DNA of 5,338 bases from Candidatus Zixiibacteriota bacterium (GCA_030670005.1 DAOVCL010000140.1:1-5338); one strand, 5' to 3'; counted from the stretch's first letter, positions 1 through 5,338 are shown. Program-made: numbers and translations. The notes: generated by a model from the letters alone, not told the origin.

Positions 1-161
1 AACTCCCGGCTCATAAAGGTGGCTTTCTGTCGGTTGATGCCGCCGTGGACATCATTTGTGTGCATAATCACGATTCTCTGCCCCTCTAAGGCCCAGGAAG
101 GAGATGGCCTAATGAAGAGAAATGGGGCTAAAAGAAGTAACCAGCAAAGCTTTCTTGTCAT
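1..161 (-). CDS. Secreted 5'-nucleotidase / UshA-family metallophosphatase, N-terminal part (3' end outside window)
   Basis: The 53 codons seen begin MTRKLCWLLLLAPFL, a basic then hydrophobic signal peptide with a plausible signal peptidase I site after SWA (about residue 24). The mature chain opens with IVIMHTNDVHGGI (residues 30-42), which fits the 5'-nucleotidase signature: the beta strand leading into the HTNDxHG metal-binding loop, with Asp37 and His39 as expected ligands of the dinuclear metal site. Family members are usually 500-600 residues and cleave phosphate from nucleotides, UDP-sugars or 2',3'-cyclic nucleotides in the periplasm or at the cell surface. The C-terminal substrate-recognition domain is not in the window, so the substrate cannot be decided; SoxB-type thiosulfohydrolases share this motif but are less likely without sox neighbours. 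The ATG follows AAAGGAG at 6 bases and lies 11 bases after the preceding stop, so it is probably the last or a late gene of the operon. Family assignment is firm, exact activity is not. Confidence 0.88.
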   Translation of the reverse strand, partial: MTRKLCWLLLLAPFLFIRPSPSWALEGQRIVIMHTNDVHGGINRQKATFMSRE

Positions 162-167
162 TTTTTT

Positions 168-174
168 CTCCTTT
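168..174 (-). promoter_or_regulatory. Ribosome binding site of the 5'-nucleotidase gene, overlapping the preceding stop codon
   Basis: On the minus strand AAAGGAG lies 6 bases before the ATG at 161. Its first two bases are also the last two of the TAA stop of the preceding barrel gene (175-173). A ribosome finishing the barrel protein would therefore end directly on the next initiation site, which suggests translational coupling and supports this short, track-missed start. Confidence 0.8.
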
Positions 175-1426
175 AAATTTTGTAGCTTACTGTGGCAATA
201 AGCTTAAGCAGAGACTCCTTCACCCGGTCTTTTCTCAGCTCTGAACCGTCGGGGAAGAGATCTTCCTGTCTGTATTCTCTGTTTCCTATCTCCCCACCCA
301 AGTCTATTTTTATTCCCTTGGTCTCAAATCCTGTGCCAAAGGTGAATGAGGAGATGGCCATATCTCGGCCAAAAGGGGAAGGCTGGTAGAGGAATCCAAA
401 TCTTGCAGGTATCTGGTTGAAGAAGACGTGTTCTACGCCTCCTCTTATCTCCCAGACATCCCTCAATTTGAGGAGAGAGGTATCCTTAGGTTCGGCCCGA
501 AGTTTAGACCATCTGATAAACTCGGTTTCCAGGTAGACCCTAGTCTGCAGCTTGCTTCTGGGCCTATACTCTACCCCAAAGTTGATCCCCCAGGGGTAAG
601 TAAAGCTATAGCTAAGCGTAGTATCCGCAATAAGAGAATCCCCTAAAAAATCCTGATAGTGATGGTCACCCTCGATGGTCGGCTTTGACCTGTAGGAGAG
701 GCCAAACCTAATTCTACCTGAGGGCTTATAGGTGAGGCCCAAGGAGATGTTACTTCCCTTAAGGGATCTATTCTTCCATACCTCCCTTAGATCGGTCTGA
801 GGGGTATTTAGAGAATCTGTTTCCCTGGATTTCTTTGCCGTCCCCCTCAGTATATTCAGGGAGGCTCCCACTCCCAGCCAGGGGGTTATTCCCCGGGAGA
901 GGCTCAAGGAAAGAGCGTTTATCCCCCCAGAGGCCTTGATCAAATTCCTGGCCAGAAGCTGATCTTTGTTTGGATCTTCCTGACCTCTTATCTCCTCCTC
1001 ATAGTCATATCTGAAGTTGGAGAATGGGTAGTAGGCTAAACCTATAGCGGGAAGGTATTTGTGGTTAAACCCCTTGACTACCGCAAAGTAAAAGTCATCA
1101 TAGTAATTGGTGTTCATCGCATAGGTGTTGTAGGTGAGGAAGCCCTCAAAGCTATCGTGCACCGGGAATGCCCTATTCTCCGTGGCCTGGGTAACCCTCA
1201 GGGAAGTTGCCAGCAATAGGTTTTTTACCTCTGAGGAGAGGGCCGGGTTAAGGGCTATTGCCAGTGGTTCGCTGACTACCCCTGTATGTCCTAAGGATAA
1301 GGAGCGGGCATTTAAGGCAGTTATCCTCCCTCCGTAATAGGTGTCGTAAAAGGTGTAGCTCTGGGCTATGCTCAAGGGAGTGAAGAGCGAAAGCATCAGC
1401 AGAAAAAGCAAGAGTTTATTTTTCAT
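173..1426 (-). CDS. FadL/OmpP1-like outer-membrane beta-barrel protein
   Basis: A 417-residue protein with a clear signal peptide (MKNKLLLFLLMLSLFTPLSIA, cleavage near residue 21) followed by alternating amphipathic strands typical of an outer-membrane barrel. Residues 37-63 hold a motif like the N-terminal plug region of FadL/OmpP1 and PorV-type proteins: an Ala-rich turn, RSLSLGHTG, then a small-residue stretch ending in LNPAL. Strand-like segments recur to the C-terminus (for example LSYSFTYPWGINFGVEY and LLKLIATVSYKI). FadL proteins carry hydrophobic compounds across the outer membrane, but no substrate can be read from this sequence. An upstream ATG at 1438 would add four residues (MEAK), but the GGAGG at 1436-1432 sits 5 bases before the ATG at 1426 and overlaps the upstream ATG, so 1426 is preferred. 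The gene follows the helix-hairpin-helix barrel gene by 15 bases and precedes the 5'-nucleotidase by 11. Barrel nature is firm; the FadL label is a family-level inference. Confidence 0.8.
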   Translation of the reverse strand: MKNKLLLFLLMLSLFTPLSIAQSYTFYDTYYGGRITALNARSLSLGHTGVVSEPLAIALNPALSSEVKNLLLATSLRVTQATENRAFPVHDSFEGFLTYNTYAMNTNYYDDFYFAVVKGFNHKYLPAIGLAYYPFSNFRYDYEEEIRGQEDPNKDQLLARNLIKASGGINALSLSLSRGITPWLGVGASLNILRGTAKKSRETDSLNTPQTDLREVWKNRSLKGSNISLGLTYKPSGRIRFGLSYRSKPTIEGDHHYQDFLGDSLIADTTLSYSFTYPWGINFGVEYRPRSKLQTRVYLETEFIRWSKLRAEPKDTSLLKLRDVWEIRGGVEHVFFNQIPARFGFLYQPSPFGRDMAISSFTFGTGFETKGIKIDLGGEIGNREYRQEDLFPDGSELRKDRVKESLLKLIATVSYKI

Positions 1427-1431
1427 CTTGG

Positions 1432-1436
1432 CCTCC
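1432..1436 (-). promoter_or_regulatory. Ribosome binding site that decides the start of the FadL-like gene
   Basis: GGAGG on the minus strand is 5 bases before the ATG at 1426. It overlaps the alternative ATG at 1438-1436, which has no purine-rich site of its own (the bases before it read GGTAAGTT). This makes the internal ATG the likely true start. Confidence 0.7.
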
Positions 1437-1441
1437 ATAAC

Positions 1442-3907
1442 TTACCAGTTATAGTCAATTTGCAGCCTGAACGAAGGTGAGAACTCCCTTACATTCCAGG
1501 CATCAGGGTCATTGCCCCAGGGATCGTTGAAATAGCGGGCATCCACATAGCTACGGGGCAGGGATCTGTCTAAGGTATACTTAAACTTTACCGATAACTT
1601 CGGCGACAGCCTATCAGCAATGGAGAACCAGTAGCGGTAGGAGTTCCCATCGAGCACTAAGAACTCGTTGTCCTCAAATGTCCAGAAGAAACCATCGTAT
1701 ATGCCTATAAAGGCCTTTAGGGTCAAGTTCTGATTGAAGTTGTGGGTAAATGTGGCCCCTATAGCCTCGGATGGTTGAGCCGCCTGGCCGGATACCGGAT
1801 GTTCCCCATCGGGTTCGGGGTTGTCCACCAGCCTGGGACGGGGGGGCCACCCGGTATAGGTGGTAACATAGATGAAGTCTATGTCATCATAGCCGGAGAG
1901 GCGGGCATTCAGGTGGAGACGAGTAGAGACATTGTTGAAACTGAATGGGGTAAGCCCATTTGACCAGTTGCGGGACTGCCATTTCTGTCTCAGCTTGAAC
2001 CTTAGGGGATAGATAAGCCTGTATTCCAATTTGGCTACCACCCGTGAGTAGTGTGCCCCATCGGCCTTCCTCACCCAGGTGTCAAATTCTATCTGGGGGA
2101 TGAGCCTCTCGGCTATCCGATAGCGGGAGGAGAGATAGAGGCCCTCCTCTGCCTGGGGTGTTACCGAGTTGTCATAGAGGAGGCCATACCAGGGGTCGCT
2201 CAGATAATACTGGTCTTCCAATATGGTTCCCTTGAACCTCTCGTAGTTGGAAAAGGCCCGACAGTAGGGGTTGTCATAGGAGAGATCGTAGTTACGGTAG
2301 AGGGCCAAGAGGTTGAAGTTCTCATACTGCAGGTAGCCGCTGAGGATGATGGCCCAGGGATTTTGGCGGAGGGGTGAATCTGCCGTATCCAGCACAGCAT
2401 ACTCCCCCTGCAGGGAGAGGTTCTTGTAGATGGTTTGGAAGTCAACCCCATAGAGGCGGCGGAACTTCCCCGGGCTTTTGTAGAGGCTAAAGATCTCGCT
2501 ATCCATAGTTGTTAGCTTGTCAGGGCGGGAGACAACAGTCCCGGTTTGAGGATCAAACCACCTGTTGTAGAGGCTCTCATAGAAGCTTAGCCCTATATGG
2601 CTTCCCAAAATCGGGCTATATCTCAGGTATCCCCCATAGGTCTTCTCCTTTAAGACATCCCTCATCGGAGAGAGACCGTATTTCTCTCTCTCCCTATTCC
2701 CTATTTTGGGAGTCATAATGATGTAGGAGTAGACGCTCCCATCAGGGTTGAGGATGGCATCCTTTTTGTCCTTGGAATAGAAGAAGATGCCATCCAAACT
2801 CCGCCAGGAGCCCTGTAGGGCTATGCCATGCAAGGCGAACTCCTCAGTGCGGGAGAGATCACCCAGAACTCCAATGAACCTCTTGTCCCAGGAGAAGCCA
2901 GATTTGCGCGGCTTAAAGAAGTCCGTATTCTCCATTACCAATCCCTGGCCAAAGGCCAGCATATAATTGCCCAAAACGGCCCTCTGCAGGGAGAATCCCC
3001 TCCATTTTAATCCCTCTAAACTCAGATACCATTTTAAGGTCGCTGGGGTCCGCAGGTCGAGAATCCTTTTCTCCAGCTTCTCGCCCTGGTTTCGGTGGGT
3101 GAGCAGGCCCAACTTGAGGTTCTCCCCCCATCTCAGCCTCAGCTTGTTGGTCCAGGCAGGTCTCTCCCGATACAGCTTGAGCCGGTCGTTCCAGGATGCA
3201 TATCCGCCGCTGGTTCCTTGGGTATTTTCCTGAAAGACATCCATCAGGTCATTTTCAAATGGGGTGTTGCAGAATCTCATCTGGTAGTCACCGTGGAGCT
3301 CCTTCTTCTCTTCTTTGGGAGTGTATCTGAGAAAGTATCTGGCATTGGAATAACCCCAGCCGGATAATCCGGGGACCTTTCTTAACTCACCCCGATGGGC
3401 GATTCTCCCTGCTCTCTGGTGGTGCTTGACGATGGCCAACGCATCCACCGGAGAGACATTCTGCAGGTTCATCAGGTCATAGATGGAGGCTGTGTTCACA
3501 TTCAAGGGAGAGAGGGCGATATCTGTCCAGGTATCTACCAGACCCTCATTTGTCCCCTCGGTGGAGGCCCATTGGGAGATGCGGTAGTAGATTGCATTTC
3601 TCCTGCTCAGTTCCTCACTCCCCTCCTCCACAGGGGTTACCTTGATCAGCGGTTTGATCCTGTCGAACTCCTCCTGGTCGATCTGGAGTATCCTTCTCAG
3701 ATCATAGATGCTCTCCAGATAGGAGCAGTAGTAGAGATAGTTATAGATGGCGAGAGCATCCTCCCTGGTGAGGGGGAGCTTCTCTATCTCTTGTCGGGTG
3801 GCGTAGTTTATATCCAATTGGTTCTCTGGGGTATATCCACCTGCCAGAAGTGGGATAGGCAGCAGGAGAAAGAGGGCTAAAGTCCATCCTTTAATCAGCT
3901 TTTCCAT
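1442..3907 (-). CDS. Helix-hairpin-helix modules fused to a large outer-membrane beta-barrel
   Basis: The 821-residue product starts with a signal peptide (to about residue 22, LLAGG). Two ComEA-like helix-hairpin-helix modules follow: residues 31-90 (LDINYATRQEIEKLP, then a second hairpin LRRILQIDQEEFDRIKPLI) and 134-195 (LNVNTASIYDLMNLQN, then LRKVPGLSGWGYSNARYFL). From about 205 to the end the chain is rich in alternating aromatic and polar strands with long polar loops, ending LQIDYNW; a terminal aromatic residue is typical of barrels inserted by the BAM complex. Proteins of this layout occur in Bacteroidota and related phyla, annotated only as helix-hairpin-helix proteins of unknown role. 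ComEA itself binds incoming DNA in the periplasm, but here the usual Gly-x-Gly hairpins are mostly replaced (PLTRED, NVSPVD), so DNA binding is uncertain and the modules could serve protein contact or barrel plugging. The ATG has a GGGGGAGGAG leader. The reading frame is intact across its full length. Architecture is confident, function unknown. Confidence 0.85.
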   Translation of the reverse strand: MEKLIKGWTLALFLLLPIPLLAGGYTPENQLDINYATRQEIEKLPLTREDALAIYNYLYYCSYLESIYDLRRILQIDQEEFDRIKPLIKVTPVEEGSEELSRRNAIYYRISQWASTEGTNEGLVDTWTDIALSPLNVNTASIYDLMNLQNVSPVDALAIVKHHQRAGRIAHRGELRKVPGLSGWGYSNARYFLRYTPKEEKKELHGDYQMRFCNTPFENDLMDVFQENTQGTSGGYASWNDRLKLYRERPAWTNKLRLRWGENLKLGLLTHRNQGEKLEKRILDLRTPATLKWYLSLEGLKWRGFSLQRAVLGNYMLAFGQGLVMENTDFFKPRKSGFSWDKRFIGVLGDLSRTEEFALHGIALQGSWRSLDGIFFYSKDKKDAILNPDGSVYSYIIMTPKIGNREREKYGLSPMRDVLKEKTYGGYLRYSPILGSHIGLSFYESLYNRWFDPQTGTVVSRPDKLTTMDSEIFSLYKSPGKFRRLYGVDFQTIYKNLSLQGEYAVLDTADSPLRQNPWAIILSGYLQYENFNLLALYRNYDLSYDNPYCRAFSNYERFKGTILEDQYYLSDPWYGLLYDNSVTPQAEEGLYLSSRYRIAERLIPQIEFDTWVRKADGAHYSRVVAKLEYRLIYPLRFKLRQKWQSRNWSNGLTPFSFNNVSTRLHLNARLSGYDDIDFIYVTTYTGWPPRPRLVDNPEPDGEHPVSGQAAQPSEAIGATFTHNFNQNLTLKAFIGIYDGFFWTFEDNEFLVLDGNSYRYWFSIADRLSPKLSVKFKYTLDRSLPRSYVDARYFNDPWGNDPDAWNVREFSPSFRLQIDYNW

Positions 3908-3917
3908 CTCCTCCCCC
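3908..3917 (-). promoter_or_regulatory. Ribosome binding site of the helix-hairpin-helix barrel gene, touching the preceding stop
   Basis: The minus strand reads GGGGGAGGAG directly before the ATG at 3907. Its first G is the last base of the TAG stop (3919-3917) of the PorV/PorQ-like gene. The Shine-Dalgarno core is close to the start (about 2 to 5 bases), and the 9-base gene gap suggests translational coupling. Confidence 0.75.
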
Positions 3918-4792
3918 TATCTTTTAAACCGGTAACCTAAGGTGAACTGATGGGTCGAGCCGGGCTCAGAATTATAGGAAAAGGCATAATCAAAGGAGAT
4001 ACCTTGGTAGTAGATACCCATACCTAAGGTGTAAAGATTGGGATTGTTTTGGAGTCCGGTCCTTAGGTTGAGGGAATTTGTTATTCTGCTTTCTACCCCG
4101 AAGTGAAACTGCGTCTCGTTATTTAGCTCCTTTTCCATATCCCAGTTAGTTGTCATTCCTTTGTAAGGGGAGTAACAGACCCCTATAGTGATGCTCTGGG
4201 GGAGATCATATTTAGTGGTCTCCCCCATCTGGGGGTTGTTTATATTGCGGGCCATAAACCCCAACCTTGTTCTCCTCCAAATCCCAGCCAAGCCACCGAT
4301 ATCTAGGCCAAAGGTATGGGCAGAGCCCAGATCCACTCCCTCGACAGACTTTCCGAACTCCAAGGAGTAGAGATTGAGCGTATATCCCAAGGAGAGCCAA
4401 CTGTGGATATCACCCATTAACCTGAACCCCTGCCCGAACTGGAAAGTCTTCTCTCCCTCCATCTCCACTCCCTTGTATTCCACCCCCAGCTTCTGAAAGG
4501 AGAAGCCCAGGGTTCCATAATCTCCGATGGGAACGGTTAGATCGGCCCAATTGTGGGAGAGGAAGCTTAGACCAAATGGCCTCTGATAGGAACTATGAAA
4601 CTGGTAGTCGGTTACCTGAAAGAGGCCAGCGGGGTTGTAGTAGATAGCAAATCCATCATCAGCTAAGGCCACAAAGGAACTCCCCATAGCCCTTACCCGT
4701 GCGCTGGGGTTCAAATCAGGGAAGATGGCAAAACTTTGTTGGGAGAGAAGAAACAGAAGGGCAATTCCGCAAAAGATTATCCTCTTTTTCAA
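3917..4792 (-). CDS. PorV/PorQ-family outer-membrane beta-barrel protein
   Basis: A 291-residue protein when started at the TTG at 4792. It has a signal peptide (MKKRIIFCGIALLFLL, cleavage after SFA near residue 22). It then shows the hallmark of the PorV/PorQ (UPF0164-like) family: ARVRAMGSSFVALADD at about 31-46 followed by YYNPAGL at about 51-57. The rest is regular beta strands, with a C-terminus typical of the family (SFDYAFSY, then THQFTLGYRFKR). In Bacteroidota with a type IX secretion system PorV carries cargo to the cell-surface attachment machinery. Many FCB-type genomes encode relatives without that system, and no other type IX component is visible here, so that role is not claimed. 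An in-frame TTG at 4798 would add two residues, but the full AAGGAGGT site lies too close to it and is well placed for 4792. It is the first clearly intact gene of the operon and ends in TAG 9 bases before the next start. Confidence 0.85.
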   Translation of the reverse strand: MKKRIIFCGIALLFLLSQQSFAIFPDLNPSARVRAMGSSFVALADDGFAIYYNPAGLFQVTDYQFHSSYQRPFGLSFLSHNWADLTVPIGDYGTLGFSFQKLGVEYKGVEMEGEKTFQFGQGFRLMGDIHSWLSLGYTLNLYSLEFGKSVEGVDLGSAHTFGLDIGGLAGIWRRTRLGFMARNINNPQMGETTKYDLPQSITIGVCYSPYKGMTTNWDMEKELNNETQFHFGVESRITNSLNLRTGLQNNPNLYTLGMGIYYQGISFDYAFSYNSEPGSTHQFTLGYRFKR

Positions 4793-4798
4793 TGACAA

Positions 4799-4806
4799 AC
4801 CTCCTT
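4799..4806 (-). promoter_or_regulatory. Consensus Shine-Dalgarno site that decides a TTG start
   Basis: AAGGAGGT, an eight-base match to the anti-Shine-Dalgarno end of 16S rRNA, lies on the minus strand. It abuts the TTG at 4798 with no room for initiation but is 6 bases from the TTG at 4792, which leads into MKKRIIF. A strong site paired with a weak start codon is a common compensation. Confidence 0.8.
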
Positions 4807-4832
4807 TTTTTAAGAATTTGTGCCTTTTGCAG

Positions 4833-4854
4833 GGACTCCGATTTATCGGAGCCC
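4833..4854. repeat. Palindrome B of the mirrored pair
   Basis: On the plus strand the arms CTCCGAT (4836-4842) and ATCGGAG (4845-4851) pair perfectly around TT. Outside them GG (4833-4834) pairs with CC (4853-4854). The intervening position is A/C on the plus strand but G-U in minus-strand RNA, giving a 10-pair stem there. The core CGATTTATCG is the reverse complement of the core of the other palindrome. No T-run follows on the minus strand. Confidence 0.85.
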
Positions 4855-4865
4855 GCTTTCGTTAC

Positions 4866-4885
4866 GGGTTCGATAAATCGAACCC
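4866..4885. repeat. Palindrome A of the mirrored pair
   Basis: The arms GGGTTCGAT (4866-4874) and ATCGAACCC (4877-4885) match over 9 base pairs with no mismatch, around AA on the plus strand. The core is CGATAAATCG. It is 11 bases from palindrome B and inverted relative to it. A weak TTTT follows five bases later on the plus strand only, where there is no gene to terminate, so a terminator reading is not favoured. Confidence 0.88.
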
Positions 4886-4945
4886 TATACTTTTGCTATC
4901 GTCCATCCGCATTCATGGGTGGTTAGTGTTATTTGAGATAATACC

Positions 4946-5089
4946 TCAACCCCCGAAGGTGAGGTCGAACCTGATTATCAGATCGCTCAGGTCTATATCT
5001 GGCACATCGTAGAGGTCAAGCTTGTTTATCTTCCATTTGTTTTTATCCATCCAGTATTGGAAGTAACCTATATTTACTCCGATTCCCAT
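4946..5089 (-). pseudogene. C-terminal remnant of the barrel gene, beyond an in-frame amber codon
   Basis: Immediately after the TAG at 5092-5090, the same frame stays open for 47 codons to TGA at 4948-4946. It reads MGIGVNIGYFQYW, then an acidic turn containing LYDVPDIDLSD, then a final strand LIIRFDLTFGG. That ending is the kind expected for the last strand of an outer-membrane barrel, so this is best read as the missing C-terminus of the upstream gene. It starts with an ATG abutting the stop (TAGATG), but only a weak GGA precedes it and there is no signal peptide, so a separate gene or productive reinitiation is unlikely. A sequencing or assembly error restoring a sense codon is an alternative. 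Confidence 0.65.
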
Positions 5090-5338
5090 CTATTCCAATA
5101 TGGAGTACTTTGCTCCTATCCAGGGCATAAAGGAGAAGAAACTGTTCTTGATCGATGTGGAGATGTTAGCACTTCCTATCGGTTGCTGGTAGTCCTCCCA
5201 GATTCCGTCCCAGCCAATGGGCCCCTTGTTTTCGCTCAGTTTTATGGTTACACCTCCCCAGGCCAGAAGGGCCCCCAAGGAGAGCTCCACCCGATTGAGG
5301 GGTCTGAAGACATACTCCCCGGTTATACCCCCAAAGCC
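5090..5338 (-). CDS. Outer-membrane beta-barrel protein, 3' part ending at an amber codon (5' end outside window)
   Basis: The frame is open from the right edge for 82 codons, starting GFGGITGEYVFRPLNRVELS. It has alternating strand-and-loop character: LSLGALLAWGGVTIKLS, a Trp/Gly-rich loop (WDGIWEDYQQP), then FFSFMPWIGAKYSILE before TAG. This is the pattern of a small outer-membrane barrel, with strand-terminal aromatics and a PWIGAKY strand that usually comes shortly before the C-terminus in such proteins. A GTG at 5290 is not a credible start, because the frame and the barrel pattern continue upstream of it to the window edge. As it stands the product lacks its last two strands, which continue in frame after the stop. 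The family is not recognised by name. It lies upstream of, and on the same strand as, the four-gene operon. Confidence 0.65.
   Translation of the reverse strand, partial: GFGGITGEYVFRPLNRVELSLGALLAWGGVTIKLSENKGPIGWDGIWEDYQQPIGSANISTSIKNSFFSFMPWIGAKYSILE

Larger units (their letters stand above)
4793..4945. other. Non-coding gap between the interrupted barrel gene and the PorV/PorQ-like gene
   Basis: No gene is supported in these 153 bases. They hold, in minus-strand order, part of a weak hairpin at the end of the preceding gene (4949-4933, TTGAG and CTCAA arms plus one G-U pair in the minus-strand RNA), a weak inverted repeat (4922-4917 with 4908-4903), the mirrored palindrome pair (4885-4833), and the Shine-Dalgarno site at 4806-4799. 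No convincing -35/-10 pair was found on the minus strand, and no stem is followed by a T-run in the minus direction, so neither a promoter nor an intrinsic terminator can be called. Confidence 0.6.

Noticed and set aside
2051..2377. Plus-strand open frame of 108 codons
   Set aside because: Antisense to the barrel region of the large gene, composition biased to Gly/Val/Ile as expected for a mirror of Tyr/Asp/Thr-rich coding, and without a ribosome binding site.
3395..3880. Plus-strand open frame of 161 codons
   Set aside because: It lies wholly antisense to the signal peptide and helix-hairpin-helix region of the 821-residue gene, has no family features, and reflects the codon pattern of the opposite strand.
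3917..4792. Calling the PorV/PorQ-like protein a type IX secretion component
   Set aside because: No other type IX gene or C-terminal cargo domain is visible in the window, and the family is widespread in genomes lacking that system.
4833..4885. The palindromes as an intrinsic terminator of the upstream barrel gene
   Set aside because: No U-tract follows either stem in the minus direction; the only TTTT is on the plus strand, where no gene ends.
4833..4896. CRISPR array or attachment site
   Set aside because: There are only two palindromes with different arms and no regularly spaced direct repeats or spacers, and no integrase or tRNA is nearby.
4793..4945. A sigma-70 promoter before the operon (for example TATTAT or TATAGG as -10)
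   Set aside because: No -35-like element occurs at an acceptable distance from either candidate.
4725..5012. Plus-strand open frame of 95 codons across the intergenic gap
   Set aside because: It crosses the start of the PorV/PorQ-like gene, both palindromes and the barrel remnant. It has no recognisable domain, and all of these are better explained on the minus strand.
5090..5290. A complete small gene starting at GTG 5290
   Set aside because: The same frame is open with barrel-like sequence up to the window edge, and no ribosome binding site precedes the GTG, so it is an internal codon of a longer gene.

Overview
This window looks like part of a Gram-negative chromosome, most likely from an uncultured lineage of the FCB (Fibrobacterota-Chlorobiota-Bacteroidota) superphylum or a neighbouring candidate phylum. 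The reasons are a run of signal-peptide-bearing outer-membrane beta-barrels, a PorV/PorQ-type protein, a protein joining helix-hairpin-helix modules to a large barrel, strong AAGGAGG-type ribosome binding sites, and heavy use of AGG/AGA and ATA codons. The phylum is an inference from family content only. TAA, TAG and TGA all end genes here, which fits the standard bacterial code.

Layout: everything I can support as coding lies on the minus strand, so transcription runs from right to left. At the right edge (5338 to 4946) is the 3' part of an outer-membrane barrel gene cut by an in-frame amber codon at 5092-5090. The reading continues in the same frame to a barrel-like C-terminus ending at 4946. 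Next is a non-coding gap of about 150 bases (4793-4945) holding two strong palindromes in mirror orientation around an 11-base spacer, flanked by a 7-base direct repeat. The rest is a compact block of four genes: a PorV/PorQ-like barrel protein (4792-3917, TTG start), an 821-residue helix-hairpin-helix plus barrel protein (3907-1442), a FadL/OmpP1-like barrel protein (1426-173), and the first 53 codons of a secreted 5'-nucleotidase-family metallophosphatase (161-1, running off the left edge).

The four genes are separated by 9, 15 and 11 bases. At two junctions the Shine-Dalgarno sequence touches or overlaps the preceding stop codon, so they very likely form one translationally coupled operon. 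No convincing sigma-70 promoter was found in the 4793-4945 gap, so transcription may begin there from an unrecognised promoter or come through from the barrel gene upstream.

Together the products look like an envelope module: three outer-membrane barrels and one exported phosphatase. One speculative reading is capture of nucleic acid or nucleotides at the cell surface and dephosphorylation in the periplasm. The sequence alone does not establish this. The observations most worth following are the amber-interrupted barrel gene, the mirrored palindrome pair, and the helix-hairpin-helix/barrel fusion with degenerate hairpins.
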